Source: Achromobacter marplatensis
GTDB taxonomy: Bacteria > Pseudomonadota > Gammaproteobacteria > Burkholderiales > Burkholderiaceae_B
NCBI RefSeq assembly: GCF_002209535.1
Contig: NZ_NJIG01000007.1
Span: forward strand, 186,001-250,000
Direction: 5' to 3'
DNA length: 64,000 bases
Below the pieces are notes generated by a model. It was not told the origin of the DNA and made no database searches. It worked only from the letters and a program-made list of their open reading frames with translations. Positions 20,891 to 29,456 of the stretch are shown piece after piece. The translations under genes were made by a program, and so were the position numbers. How positions within the stretch are numbered: position 1 is the stretch's first letter; every line of letters begins with the position of its first letter.

Positions 20891-21652
20891 ATGCTGGAAA
20901 AACAAGCTCATGCCGACGCCTTCTTTGCGCGCTCCGCGAACAAGCTCGACTTCGGAAACTGGGGCGAGAAGGAAAAGGTGGCGCTGAGCTGCCGCATTCT
21001 CGCCAGCGAAGGCCATTCGGAAACCCTGGCAGGCCAGATCACCGTGCGCAAGGAAGACGGCACGTTCCTGACCACGCCCTTGGCACAGGCGTTCGACGAA
21101 ATCGATCCGGCTTCGGTCATCCGCATCAACGAGGACATGGAAGTGCTCGAGGGCCCGGGCACGCCCAACCCCGCCGTGCGCTTCCATTTCTGGGTCTATC
21201 GCCAGCGTCCCGACGTGCAATGCATCATCCACACGCACCCGCCGCATGTGTCGACGTTGTCGATGACGGGCCAGCCGCTGGTCGTCGCGCACATGGACGC
21301 GACTCCGTTTCACAACGACTGCGCGCACCTGAAGGAATGGCCGGGCCTGCCCATCGCCGACCAGGAAGGCGAGATCATTTCAGCGGCGCTGGGCGACAAG
21401 CGCTGCATCCTGCTGGCCAACCATGGATTTCTGGCCGCGGGATCCTGCGTGGAAGAGGCGCTGTACCTGTCGGTGCTGATCGAACGCGCGGCCCGCAATC
21501 AGTTGCAGGCAGCCGCCGCCTACGGCGAGGTAAAACCGGTGAATGATGCACTGGCCGCCGAATCGCATGACTTCCTGCTCAAGCCCAGCATCGTGCGGGC
21601 GAGCTTCGCCATGTTCGCGCGCCGCGTCGAACGGCAAATGGCCGCGCGATAG
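20891..21652 (+). CDS. Class II aldolase/adducin-family protein
   Basis: Zinc-dependent aldolase/epimerase/decarboxylase fold, 253 residues. AAGGAG at 20880-20885 fixes the ATG at 20891; an in-frame TTG at 20864 is rejected. Zinc ligands are in IIHTHPPHVST, with a third His in LLANHGFLAAG; the usual acidic residue region is near EDMEVLEG. Family members cleave or epimerise sugar phosphates or act on hydroxy acids, and many remain uncharacterised. The divergent AraC regulator suggests inducible expression. Confidence 0.92.
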   Translation: MLEKQAHADAFFARSANKLDFGNWGEKEKVALSCRILASEGHSETLAGQITVRKEDGTFLTTPLAQAFDEIDPASVIRINEDMEVLEGPGTPNPAVRFHFWVYRQRPDVQCIIHTHPPHVSTLSMTGQPLVVAHMDATPFHNDCAHLKEWPGLPIADQEGEIISAALGDKRCILLANHGFLAAGSCVEEALYLSVLIERAARNQLQAAAAYGEVKPVNDALAAESHDFLLKPSIVRASFAMFARRVERQMAAR

Positions 21653-21669
21653 CGCACGCGGGCAACAAG

Positions 21670-21711
21670 CCGCAGCCGGGATCCGCGCGTGGGCGGGTCC
21701 CGGGGCTGCGG
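21670..21711. terminator. Long imperfect hairpin between convergent aldolase and mscL genes
   Basis: CCGCAGCC pairs with GGCTGCGG, and inside them GGGATCCGC pairs with GCGGGTCCC apart from one wobble, with a 2-base bulge. It sits 17 bases after the aldolase stop and 10 bases beyond the mscL stop. Neither side has a strong T-run, so termination is plausible rather than clear. Confidence 0.5.
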
Positions 21712-21720
21712 CAAAACAAA

Positions 21721-22170
21721 TCAGGGCTTTTTGAGCAGGTCGCGGATTTCGCGCAGCAGCGCCACGTCTTCCGGCGTTGCGGCCGGTGCGGCCGGCGCTT
21801 CCTCGGCCTTGGTGCGGGCCTTGTAGATGGCCTTGACCATCCAGAAGATCACGAACGCCAGCAACACGAAGTTGATGATGATGGTGACGAAATTACCCCA
21901 CGCGAACACGTTTGCGCCCGCTTTGGTGAGGTCGGCATACGTCATCGGGCCGTTGTAGCCGGCCGGCATGGACAGCACCAGGAACTTGTTCGAAAAATCG
22001 ACCGAGCCGCCAAGGATGAAGTTGACCAAAGGCATGACGATGTCTTTGACGAGCGAATCGACGATCCTGCCGAACGCTGCACCGATAATGACACCCACCG
22101 CCAAGTCGACCGCATTGCCTTTTACGGCGAAATCTCGGAATTCTTTGACGAAACCAGTTGCTTTGCTCAT
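21721..22170 (-). CDS. mscL: Large-conductance mechanosensitive channel MscL
   Basis: Pentameric inner-membrane channel that opens under osmotic downshock. The 149-residue protein starts [21 protein letters not shown], with the N-terminal amphipathic helix. TM1 is [21 protein letters not shown] (pore-lining Gly/Ala pattern), followed by the periplasmic loop with [11 protein letters not shown]2 is [21 protein letters not shown]. The C-terminal bundle ends [15 protein letters not shown] precedes the ATG. Confidence 0.97.
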   Translation of the reverse strand: MSKATGFVKEFRDFAVKGNAVDLAVGVIIGAAFGRIVDSLVKDIVMPLVNFILGGSVDFSNKFLVLSMPAGYNGPMTYADLTKAGANVFAWGNFVTIIINFVLLAFVIFWMVKAIYKARTKAEEAPAAPAATPEDVALLREIRDLLKKP

Positions 22171-22212
22171 AAAAGCACTCCCTTCGTGATACGCCCGTCA
22201 GTGGGCTGGCGC

Positions 22213-22218
22213 TATAAT
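22213..22218 (+). promoter_or_regulatory. Candidate -10 element of the petABC promoter
   Basis: A perfect TATAAT 93 bases before petA, in the gap between the divergent mscL and petA. No convincing -35 lies at 16-18 bp, so an activator or an extended element may contribute. Confidence 0.45.
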
Positions 22219-22310
22219 ACGCGGTTGCTATGTTGTTACATATTCCCGCGAACCCGATGCCGCAGAAATGATGCTACTCGTAGAGCGGGCGCATCAACAA
22301 GGATAGGAAG

Positions 22311-22952
22311 ATGAGTCAGGATACGCTGGTGCACGATGATGACGGTGCGGTTGATCCCAACCTGCCACCTGATCCTTCGCGACGTTTCTGGGTTACCACC
22401 GCCTGTGCTGTGGGTGGCGTAGCAGGTGTCGCAACGGCTTTGCCGCTTGTGAGCACATTTTCTCCCTCTGAAAAGGCCCGTGCGGCCGGGGCCCCTGTAG
22501 AAGTGGATATCGGCGATATACCCGTCGGCACCATGAAGACAGTGGAATGGCGTGGGAAGCCGGTGTGGATCATTCACCGTTCTCCCGAACAGCTCGCCGC
22601 CCTGAAAGCGCTGGACCCTCTACTGGCCGATCCCGATTCCAAGCGGCCTGGCTTCACTCCCAAATACGCCGAAAACGAAGCTCGCTCGCGCAAGCCCGAG
22701 ATCTTCGTCTGTGTCGGCATCTGTACCCATCTGGGCTGCTCGCCCACCTCGCACTTCGAAACAGGCGGCGGTGGCGGCATGGGCGCCAATTGGCAAGGCG
22801 GATTCCTCTGTCCGTGCCACGGCTCCACGTTCGACCTGGCTGGCCGGGTCTACAAGAACAAGCCTGCTCCCGATAATCTCGAAGTACCGCCTTACCAATA
22901 TCTCAGCGACACCCGCATCATTGTGGGCGTTGATGAAGACAACAAGGCCTGA
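22311..22952 (+). CDS. petA: Ubiquinol-cytochrome c reductase Rieske iron-sulfur subunit
   Basis: [2Fe-2S] subunit of the cytochrome bc1 complex, which passes electrons from quinol to cytochrome c1. At 213 residues it has an N-terminal membrane anchor preceded by PSRRFWVTTACAVGGVAGVA (twin-Arg, Tat-type). The cluster-binding motifs are CVGICTHLGC and CPCHGSTFD. A Gly-rich stretch (GGGGGMG) lies between the two cluster loops. GGAAG precedes the ATG. It heads the petABC operon; export depends on the Tat system encoded at 13.2-14.9 kb. Confidence 0.97.
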   Translation: MSQDTLVHDDDGAVDPNLPPDPSRRFWVTTACAVGGVAGVATALPLVSTFSPSEKARAAGAPVEVDIGDIPVGTMKTVEWRGKPVWIIHRSPEQLAALKALDPLLADPDSKRPGFTPKYAENEARSRKPEIFVCVGICTHLGCSPTSHFETGGGGGMGANWQGGFLCPCHGSTFDLAGRVYKNKPAPDNLEVPPYQYLSDTRIIVGVDEDNKA

Positions 22953-23026
22953 CGCTCGCGTCGCGCTTTTTTCCCGAATTACGTAAGTAAAACAAATACG
23001 CCACGTATTAGAGAAGGAGCCGTTAC

Positions 23027-24415
23027 ATGGCTGGCGAGAAAACCGTCGAGACGACAGGCCTGTTGGGCTGGCTGGACCGGCGCTTTCCGGTGACCTCCAC
23101 CTGGAAAGCCCATCTGTCCGAGTACTACGCACCGAAGAATTTCAACTTCTGGTATTTCTTTGGCTCTCTGGCCTTATTGGTCCTGGTGCTGCAGATCGTG
23201 ACCGGCATTTTCCTGGTCATGCATTACAAGCCGGACGCCGAACGCGCGTTCCAGTCCGTCGAATACATCATGCGCGAAGTCCCTTGGGGCTGGCTGGTGC
23301 GCTATATGCACTCCACCGGCGCGTCGATGTTCTTCGTCGTCGTGTACCTGCACATGCTGCGCGGGCTGCTTTACGGTTCCTACCGCAAGCCGCGCGAACT
23401 CGTGTGGATCTTCGGCGTGGCGATTTTCCTCTGTCTGATGGCCGAAGCTTTCTTCGGCTACCTGCTTCCCTGGGGCCAGATGTCGTATTGGGGCGCCCAG
23501 GTGATCGTGAACCTGTTCGCGGCCATTCCGTTCATCGGCCCTGAACTGTCGATCTGGATCCGCGGCGACTACGTCGTGTCGGACGCCACGTTGAACCGCT
23601 TCTTCGCCTTCCACGTCATCGCGATTCCGCTGGTGCTGGTGGGCCTGGTGGCGGCTCACCTGGTGGCGCTGCACGAAGTCGGCTCGAACAACCCGGACGG
23701 CATCGAGATCAAGCAGGGCCCGAAAGACAAGTACGGCCGGCCCAAGGATGGCATCCCGTTCCACCCGTTCTACTCCGTGCATGACCTGATGGGCGTGGCG
23801 GGCTTCCTGCTCGTGTTCGCGTTCATCGTGTTCTTCGCGCCGGAAATGGGCGGGTACTTCCTCGAGTTCAACAACTTCATCCCTGCTGACTCGCTGAAGA
23901 CGCCTCCGCACATCGCTCCGGTCTGGTACTTCACGCCGTTCTACTCGATGCTGCGCGCCACCACCGACGAATTCACGTGGGTGCTGGCAGGCGCATCGGT
24001 GCTGGGCGCCATCGCGTTGCTCGTCAAGAGCAACCTGAAGGGCATCCTGCGCGTGGCCATCCCCGGCATCCTGATCGTCGTGGCCGTGCTGCTGCGCGTG
24101 ATCGACGCCAAGTTCTGGGGCGTGGTCGCCATGGGCGGCACGGTCGTCATCCTGTTCTTCCTGCCGTGGCTGGACCATTCCCCGGTCAAGTCGATCCGCT
24201 ACCGCCCCACGTGGCACAAGTGGATCTACGGCATCTTCATGGTCAACTTCCTGGTGCTCGGCTACATCGGTACGCAGCCGCCCAGTCCGCCGTTGAACAT
24301 CACGTCGCAAATCGGCACGCTGCTGTACCTGGCATTCTTCTTCCTGATGCCGGTCTGGAGCCGCCTTGGCACCTTCAAGCAAGTGCCTGAGCGCGTTACG
24401 TTCCACGCCCACTGA
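23027..24415 (+). CDS. petB: Cytochrome b of the bc1 complex
   Basis: Di-haem membrane subunit holding the quinol oxidation and reduction sites. The 462 residues contain the two haem-ligand His pairs: MHSTGASMFFVVVYLHMLRG in helix B and FFAFHVIAIPLVLVGLVAAHL in helix D. Helix C contains GYLLPWGQMSYW. The Qo-site motif appears as PxWY (APVWYFTPFYSML). GAAGGAG precedes the ATG. The gene lies 74 bases after petA and 24 before petC. Confidence 0.98.
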   Translation: MAGEKTVETTGLLGWLDRRFPVTSTWKAHLSEYYAPKNFNFWYFFGSLALLVLVLQIVTGIFLVMHYKPDAERAFQSVEYIMREVPWGWLVRYMHSTGASMFFVVVYLHMLRGLLYGSYRKPRELVWIFGVAIFLCLMAEAFFGYLLPWGQMSYWGAQVIVNLFAAIPFIGPELSIWIRGDYVVSDATLNRFFAFHVIAIPLVLVGLVAAHLVALHEVGSNNPDGIEIKQGPKDKYGRPKDGIPFHPFYSVHDLMGVAGFLLVFAFIVFFAPEMGGYFLEFNNFIPADSLKTPPHIAPVWYFTPFYSMLRATTDEFTWVLAGASVLGAIALLVKSNLKGILRVAIPGILIVVAVLLRVIDAKFWGVVAMGGTVVILFFLPWLDHSPVKSIRYRPTWHKWIYGIFMVNFLVLGYIGTQPPSPPLNITSQIGTLLYLAFFFLMPVWSRLGTFKQVPERVTFHAH

Positions 24416-24439
24416 GCCCCACCAGATAACGGATTAACC

Positions 24440-25300
24440 ATGATCAAGAAGCTGATTGGTGCCGTGGCCTTGATGCTCACGTGTACCGCCGCATTCGCCG
24501 CCGAAGGCGGGTTCCCGCTGGACAAGGCGCCGTACCGCGTCAACGACATGGCGTCGCTGCAAAACGGCGCCAAGCTGTTCGTCAACTACTGCCTGAACTG
24601 TCATAGCGCATCGTCGATGCGCTACAACAAGTTGAAGGACATCGGGCTGACCGACCAGCAAATCAAGGAAAGCCTGCTGTTCACCGGCGAAAAGGTGGGC
24701 GACATGATGACTGTCGCCATGACGCCCAAGGACGCCAAGAAGTGGTTTGGCACGACGCCCCCGGACTTGTCCGTGATCGCCCGCGCCAAATCGGTCAACG
24801 CCGGCCCGTCCGGCGCGGACTACATCTATACCTACCTGCGCACCTTCTACCGCGATTCGTCACGCGCCACCGGCTGGAACAACCTGGTTTTCCCGGCCGT
24901 GGGCATGCCCCACGCGCTCTGGGAGCTCCAGGGTCCGCGCGAGCTGACGACCGTGGCCATGCATGAAGTGGAAGCCAAGGATGCCAAGGAAGGCGCACCC
25001 AAAACCTGGGAACGCGTCACGACGGTGTACGATGCTCAAGGTTTTTCCACGGTCAAGGCCGAACCGGTAGCTGATTACCGCGGCCATGCCACCTTTGATG
25101 CCAAATTTAAGGCCGCCAACCCGGCCCAAGTCGCAACATACGACAACGACGTCGCAGACCTGACCGCGTTCATGTCCTGGATGGCCGAGCCCGTCCAGAC
25201 GTTACGCGTCCGTATCGGCGTCGGTGTCATGTTGTTCCTGCTGTTGTTCTTCCTGGTTACGTGGCGCTTGAACGCTTCGTACTGGAAGCACGTGCGCTAA
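24440..25300 (+). CDS. petC: Cytochrome c1
   Basis: Mono-haem subunit of the bc1 complex, periplasmic with a C-terminal anchor. The signal peptide MIKKLIGAVALMLTCTAAFA is followed by the mature protein. The haem-binding CxxCH is in NYCLNCHSASSMRYNKL. The second axial Met is likely in NLVFPAVGMPHALWELQG. The C-terminal helix VGVMLFLLLFFLVTWRL anchors it. At 286 residues it matches beta-proteobacterial cytochrome c1. Three tandem hairpins follow the gene. Confidence 0.97.
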   Translation: MIKKLIGAVALMLTCTAAFAAEGGFPLDKAPYRVNDMASLQNGAKLFVNYCLNCHSASSMRYNKLKDIGLTDQQIKESLLFTGEKVGDMMTVAMTPKDAKKWFGTTPPDLSVIARAKSVNAGPSGADYIYTYLRTFYRDSSRATGWNNLVFPAVGMPHALWELQGPRELTTVAMHEVEAKDAKEGAPKTWERVTTVYDAQGFSTVKAEPVADYRGHATFDAKFKAANPAQVATYDNDVADLTAFMSWMAEPVQTLRVRIGVGVMLFLLLFFLVTWRLNASYWKHVR

Positions 25301-25324
25301 CCGCAACGCCCCGCCAGGCATACA

Positions 25325-25352
25325 ACCGTCCCCGTTTAAAAACAGGGACGGT
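25325..25352 (+). terminator. First hairpin after petC
   Basis: ACCGTCCC and GGGACGGT form a perfect 8-bp stem, with extra GTTT/AAAC pairing in the loop, 24 bases after the petC stop. TATT follows. It is probably a terminator or an mRNA-stabilising end for petABC. Confidence 0.6.
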
Positions 25353-25394
25353 ATTGGCGGATAGGGCTGTACGCCTATCCCGCCTGGCAATCGG

Positions 25395-25435
25395 GGCCAG
25401 CGCCTGCTAGATTTAGGCGCTGGCCTTTCGTTTTT
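25395..25435 (+). terminator. Strong rho-independent terminator before sspA
   Basis: GGCCAGCGCCT and AGGCGCTGGCC form a perfect 11-bp stem with a 9-base loop, followed by TTTCGTTTTT. It ends 17 bases before the sspA start, so sspA must have a promoter within or just after it, or depend on read-through. Confidence 0.85.
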
Positions 25436-25452
25436 CATAAAGGACTTTCACC

Positions 25453-26064
25453 ATGATGGTGCTCTATTCCGGAACCACGTGTCCGTTTTCGCAACGCTGC
25501 CGCTTCGTGTTGTTCGAAAAGGGTATGGATTTCGAGATCCGCGACATCGACCTGTACAACAAGCCCGAAGACATCTCGGTGATGAACCCGTACGGTCAAG
25601 TGCCCATTCTGGTCGAGCGCGACCTGGTCCTGTACGAGTCGAACATCATCAACGAGTACATCGACGAGCGCTTCCCGCACCCGCAGCTCATGCCCGCTGA
25701 CCCGGTCATGCGCGCCCGCACCCGCCTGTTCCTCTACAACTTCGAGAAGGAACTGTTCGTTCACGTCTCGACGCTGGAAGACCGCAGCGCCAAGCCGGAC
25801 GAGAAGAAGCTGGCCCATGCCCGCCAGAACATCCGCGACCGCCTGGCCCAGCTGGCCCCCATGCTGCTGAAGAACAAGTACATGCTGGGCGAAGAGTTCT
25901 CCATGCTGGACGTGGCAGTGGCTCCGCTGTTGTGGCGCCTGGACCACTACGGCATTGAACTGCCCAAGAACGCGGCTCCGCTGCAAAAGTACGCCGAACG
26001 CATCTTCTCGCGTCCGGCCTACATCGAAGCGCTGACGCCTTCGGAAAAAGTGATGCGTCGTTAA
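25453..26064 (+). CDS. sspA: Stringent starvation protein A
   Basis: GST-fold RNA-polymerase-associated regulator of stress and virulence genes. The 203-residue protein starts MMVLYSGTTCPFSQRCRFVLFEKGMDFE, with the thioredoxin-like N-domain. It continues NPYGQVPILVERDLVLYESNIINEYIDE and a helical C-domain (MLGEEFSMLDVAVAPLLWRL). The PHP-type surface region typical of SspA is near residues 80-90 (FPHPQLMPAD). sspB follows 12 bases after the stop, the standard pairing. Confidence 0.96.
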   Translation: MMVLYSGTTCPFSQRCRFVLFEKGMDFEIRDIDLYNKPEDISVMNPYGQVPILVERDLVLYESNIINEYIDERFPHPQLMPADPVMRARTRLFLYNFEKELFVHVSTLEDRSAKPDEKKLAHARQNIRDRLAQLAPMLLKNKYMLGEEFSMLDVAVAPLLWRLDHYGIELPKNAAPLQKYAERIFSRPAYIEALTPSEKVMRR

Positions 26065-26076
26065 GGCTGTTGTGTG

Positions 26077-26526
26077 ATGGGTGAAACTTCGACCAAACCG
26101 TATCTGATCCGCGCACTGCACGAATGGTGCACTGACAACGGCTACACGCCGTACATCACCGTGCAGGTCGACGAGCACACCATGGTGCCCGTCGCGCATG
26201 TACGTGACGGTCAGATCACGCTGAACGTGGGCACGCTGGCCACCAACCGTCTGGTGCTGGGCAATGAATTCATCGAATTCCAGGCCCGCTTCAGCGGCGT
26301 GACCGAAAACGTCTACGTTCCCGTCGGCGCCGTCAGCGCCATCTACGCGCGCGAAACCGGCGCCGGCATGGGCTTCGAAGTGCAGCCCTACGAACCGCCG
26401 GCAGCCGGTGCACAAGGCGTGGCGGACACCGCCGCGCCCGAAAGCACCGATGCCGAGGCCACGCCGGGCGACGACGGCGGTGATGATGACGAACCCAAGC
26501 GTCCGCGCCTGACCATCGTCAAATAG
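26077..26526 (+). CDS. sspB: ClpXP protease specificity-enhancing factor SspB
   Basis: Adaptor that binds ssrA-tagged proteins and tethers them to ClpX. ATG 26077 is chosen over GTG 26074. The 149-residue protein has the SspB fold (PYLIRALHEWCTDNGYTPYI, HVRDGQITLNVGTLATNRL, then GVTENVYVPVGAVSAIYARE). An acidic linker leads to the C-terminal ClpX-docking tail RPRLTIVK, which matches the XB motif of E. coli SspB. Confidence 0.96.
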   Translation: MGETSTKPYLIRALHEWCTDNGYTPYITVQVDEHTMVPVAHVRDGQITLNVGTLATNRLVLGNEFIEFQARFSGVTENVYVPVGAVSAIYARETGAGMGFEVQPYEPPAAGAQGVADTAAPESTDAEATPGDDGGDDDEPKRPRLTIVK

Positions 26527-26599
26527 CCGCCGCGATGCGGGGACGGCGCGCCTGGCGCAATGTCCTTGCAAGCCAGACTGATTCCCGTGCTCCGTGCCA

Positions 26600-26634
26600 G
26601 GCAGGATGCCCATCCTGCCCGCGCGGGGCTTTTT
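26600..26634 (+). terminator. Hairpin and T-run after sspB
   Basis: GGCAGGATG and CATCCTGCC form a perfect 9-bp inverted repeat with a 2-base centre. GC-rich sequence and TTTTT at 26630-26634 follow. It is a likely sspAB terminator, though the 10-base gap before the T-run is not canonical. The rest of the 26527-26782 gap shows only the tRNA promoter element. Confidence 0.5.
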
Positions 26635-26746
26635 GCTGCGCGGCGTTTACGCACGTCGCCCCAGCACGGCGGCGCTGAACCGCCGCCATGGGGAAGGCTG
26701 TATTGCGGCACGCGTCGGCCCGCACACGGCGGCAGCGTTTTTTCAT

Positions 26747-26752
26747 TACAAT
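26747..26752 (+). promoter_or_regulatory. -10 element for tRNA-Thr
   Basis: TACAAT 36 bases before the mature tRNA 5' end, in a locally AT-rich stretch (TTTTTTCAT). The -35 region is not recognisable. Confidence 0.5.
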
Positions 26753-26782
26753 GCAGTCCCTGCGCGTGCCCTGGCACGCCAA

Positions 26783-26858
26783 GCCGGTGTAGCTCAGTTG
26801 GTAGAGCAGCTCACTTGTAATGAGAAGGTCGAGGGTTCGATTCCTTTCACCGGCACCA
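26783..26858 (+). tRNA. tRNA-Thr (anticodon TGT)
   Basis: Complete cloverleaf of 76 bases with encoded CCA. The acceptor stem is GCCGGTG paired with CACCGGC, and the D-loop AGCTCAGTTGGTAGAGC is standard. The anticodon loop CTTGTAA gives TGT, reading ACA threonine codons. The T-arm is GAGGGTTCGATTCCTTT. A bidirectional terminator follows 12 bases on. Confidence 0.97.
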
Positions 26859-26870
26859 AACGCATCCAAC

Positions 26871-26900
26871 AAAAAGCCCAACCTCCCGGTTGGGCTTTTT
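26871..26900. terminator. Bidirectional terminator between tRNA-Thr and gntP
   Basis: AGCCCAACC and GGTTGGGCT form a perfect 9-bp stem with loop TCCC, flanked by an A-run on the left and a T-run on the right. It can end the tRNA transcript on the plus strand and the gntP transcript on the minus strand. Confidence 0.92.
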
Positions 26901-26931
26901 GCTTTTCGACAGCCGTGTGCGGCCCTTGGCT

Positions 26932-28320
26932 TCAGCCCAGCGGGGGCAGCATGTTGAACAAGAGGACCATGATCAGGCCCACGACCGACACGATCGATTG
27001 CACCACCGAAATCGTCTTGGTGGCTTCGCCCATCGTCATACCGAAGGATTCCTTCACCATCCAGAAACCGGCGTGGTTGGCATAGTTGAAGAACAGCGAA
27101 CCGCAACCGATCGACAGCGCCAGCAACGGCAGGTTCAACGAGGGGTCGGCGCCGGCCAGCGGCGCCAGCAGGCCCGCGGCACCCACGATGCCGACCGTGG
27201 CCGAACCCGTGGACACCGACAGCAGCATGGCGATCAGCCAGCCCAGGATCAGGGGCGGGAAGGCAAACTGGTGCGTCAGGTGCACGATGGCGTCACCGAC
27301 CTTGGCGCTGGTCAGCACCTGCTGGAAGGCGCCGCCGCCGGCGATGATCAGCATGATGCCGGCGATGGGCTTCAAGCTCTGACCGAGCGCCTCGCGCAGT
27401 TTTTCCGCGTCGCCGCGACGCATGAAGACCAGCGTGACGGCGGCAAACAACACGCCCAACAGCATGGCGACGACCGGGTTACCCAGGAAGGCGGCCACGT
27501 GCAGGCCGCTTGAACCCTTGGGCAGCAGCATCTCGGCCACGGCGTGCACCAGCATCAGCAACGCCGGCAACAGGGCCGCAAGGATGCCCAGGCCCACGCT
27601 GGGCGCGCCGTTGCCGGCGGCCGCTTCGCGGGTAGCGGTGAACTGGTCCAGCAGCGCCTCGTCCGGACGGGTCGTCATGCGCGGGGCGATGAACGCGCCA
27701 TACAGCGGACCGCCGAAGATCATGGCTGGCAGCGCGGCGATGAAACCGTAGATCATGGTCGGACCGACCGTGGTCTTCAAGGTGGCGATCGCCGTCAATG
27801 GGCCCGGGTGCGGGGGCACCATGCCGTGCATGGCCGCCAGGGCTGAAATCACCGGCACGCCGACATACACATACGCCGACCCCTTGAAACGCTGCTGGCC
27901 CTCCAGCTTGCGCGCCACGCTGAAGATCAGCGGCAGCATCACCACCAGGCCGACCTCAAAGAACATGGGGATGCCGATGACGAACGCCACCAGCGTCATG
28001 GCCCAGGGGATCATCCGGGGCGAGGTGTGGCGCAGGATGGCGTTGGCCAGGCGCTCGGTGGTGCCGGAGTCGGCCAGGATCTTGCCCAGCATGGCACCCA
28101 GCGCGATCACCACGCCGACCGCGCCCAGGGTCTTGCCCGCGCCGTCGGTCAGGTTCTTGACGATGGCCACCGGCTCCATGCCCGTGGCGAAGCCGACGCC
28201 GATGGAAACGATCAGGAGCGCCAGCAGCGGATGCATGCGGATGCGCGAAACAATCAGTGCGACCAGCACCAAAACGCTCACCAGGGCGGTGAGCAGCAAT
28301 TGAATGTCGAACGAAGACAT
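26932..28320 (-). CDS. GntP-family gluconate/organic acid permease
   Basis: Proton-coupled importer of the gluconate family, 462 residues with about 12-14 hydrophobic helices. Characteristic segments are HPLLALLIVSIGVGFATGM, GKTLGAVGVVIALGAMLGKILADSG, HTSPRMIPWAMTLVAFVIGIP and MHGMVPPHPGPLTAI. The last is the conserved PPHPGP motif. No gluconate kinase lies nearby, so the exact sugar acid is uncertain. An 8-bp inverted repeat lies in its 5' untranslated region. Confidence 0.93.
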   Translation of the reverse strand: MSSFDIQLLLTALVSVLVLVALIVSRIRMHPLLALLIVSIGVGFATGMEPVAIVKNLTDGAGKTLGAVGVVIALGAMLGKILADSGTTERLANAILRHTSPRMIPWAMTLVAFVIGIPMFFEVGLVVMLPLIFSVARKLEGQQRFKGSAYVYVGVPVISALAAMHGMVPPHPGPLTAIATLKTTVGPTMIYGFIAALPAMIFGGPLYGAFIAPRMTTRPDEALLDQFTATREAAAGNGAPSVGLGILAALLPALLMLVHAVAEMLLPKGSSGLHVAAFLGNPVVAMLLGVLFAAVTLVFMRRGDAEKLREALGQSLKPIAGIMLIIAGGGAFQQVLTSAKVGDAIVHLTHQFAFPPLILGWLIAMLLSVSTGSATVGIVGAAGLLAPLAGADPSLNLPLLALSIGCGSLFFNYANHAGFWMVKESFGMTMGEATKTISVVQSIVSVVGLIMVLLFNMLPPLG

Positions 28321-28326
28321 GTGTGA

Positions 28327-28364
28327 ACCCAGAAAAGACGAGAGAGGTCGCGAACCTTCTGGGT
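28327..28364 (-). promoter_or_regulatory. Inverted repeat just upstream of the gntP start
   Basis: ACCCAGAA (28327-28334) and TTCTGGGT (28357-28364) are perfect 8-bp arms with a 22-base spacer, starting 7 bases before the minus-strand gntP ATG. It could be an operator, or an mRNA hairpin that covers the translation start, which has no obvious Shine-Dalgarno sequence. Confidence 0.4.
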
Positions 28365-28387
28365 GCCATCATAAGGGATCGGCTTTA

Positions 28388-28418
28388 CGCCCGCCGGTCA
28401 CAGGGCGACGGGCGGGCG
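28388..28418. terminator. Hairpin between gntP and the Bug gene
   Basis: CGCCCGCC and GGCGGGCG pair over 8 bp, then a G/G mismatch, then GTC/GAC, with a 7-base loop. It lies 42 bases beyond the Bug stop on the minus strand. There is no T-run, so its role as terminator is uncertain. Confidence 0.35.
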
Positions 28419-28460
28419 GCGAGGCCTCAGGGCGCCCCGCGCAGCCTATCCCCCAAGCGC

Positions 28461-29426
28461 TCAGTCGGGCTTGATCCCTGCGGCCTTGATGATCGCCGCA
28501 TTGCGCTCCAGTTCCGTCTCGACTTTGCGGCGGAACGCGACCGGGTCCTGGTAAGTCGCGTCAAAGCCCAGCTCCTGCAGCTTGGCCCGGGTGTCCGGTT
28601 CCGCCATCACCGCTTCGATTTCCTTGGACATGCGGGCGACGATGGGCGCGGGCGTGCCTTTGGGCATCACGACGCCGAACCAGGTTTCGAAGTCGTAGCC
28701 GGCCACGCCGCCTTCGGCAACGGTGGGCACCTCGGGCACCAGGGAAGAGCGCGCGCGGCCCGTCAACGCCACGGCACGCACCTTGCCCGCCTTGATCTGG
28801 GGCAGGCCCGCCACCAGGGTGTCGATCGACAGCGGGATCTGGTTGCCGATCAGGTCCGTCATGGCCGGCGCGCTGCCGCGGTAGGGCACGTGCAGCAGCT
28901 TGGCCCCCGTGCGCTGGGCCAGCGACTCGCCCGCCATGTGCGGCGTGGAGCCGTTGCCGAACGAACCGAAGCTGAGCGGCTGCGCGGCCGACTTGCTGGT
29001 GATGTCCGCCACCGTGCCGATGCCGGTCTGCGGATTCGTCAGGATCACGAACGGCGTGCTGCCGGCGACGGCGACGTATTCGTAGCTCTTGATCGGGTCG
29101 TAGTTCAGGTTCGGATACAGCAGCGGGTTCGACGTGAACGTCGGCGCGCCGGTGATCATGAAGGTATAGCCATCGGGCGCAGCGCGAGCGACGGCGGCAG
29201 CGCCGATGCCCGTGTTGGCGCCGGGCTTGTTTTCAATCACGACGGCCTGGCCCAGGCGCGCGCCCAGCTTCACAGCGAAGAGGCGGCCGATGACATCGGT
29301 GGATCCGCCCGGCGGGAACGGCACCACCATGGTGATCGGCTTGTCCGGATAGGACTGTGCCGAGGCCATCAGCGGCGTTGCGGCCAGGACGCACAGCGCG
29401 AGGGCGCGGGCGACGGTTTGGTTCAT
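28461..29426 (-). CDS. Bug/TctC-family tripartite tricarboxylate transporter substrate-binding protein
   Basis: Periplasmic solute receptor of the Bug family, greatly expanded in Bordetella and Achromobacter. Signal peptide MNQTVARALALCVLAATPLMASA-QSYPDKPI. The mature protein shows the family pattern YPDKPITMVVPFPPGGSTDVIGR, VVIENKPGANTGIGA, PDGYTFMITG, and SFGSFGNGSTPHMAGE. At 321 residues it is full length. It lies 30 bases downstream of an amidase gene in the same direction, so the ligand may be the amidase's substrate (inferred). Confidence 0.95.
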   Translation of the reverse strand: MNQTVARALALCVLAATPLMASAQSYPDKPITMVVPFPPGGSTDVIGRLFAVKLGARLGQAVVIENKPGANTGIGAAAVARAAPDGYTFMITGAPTFTSNPLLYPNLNYDPIKSYEYVAVAGSTPFVILTNPQTGIGTVADITSKSAAQPLSFGSFGNGSTPHMAGESLAQRTGAKLLHVPYRGSAPAMTDLIGNQIPLSIDTLVAGLPQIKAGKVRAVALTGRARSSLVPEVPTVAEGGVAGYDFETWFGVVMPKGTPAPIVARMSKEIEAVMAEPDTRAKLQELGFDATYQDPVAFRRKVETELERNAAIIKAAGIKPD

Positions 29427-29456
29427 TGGTTTCCCCTTGTGTTGTTGGTGTGGTGA

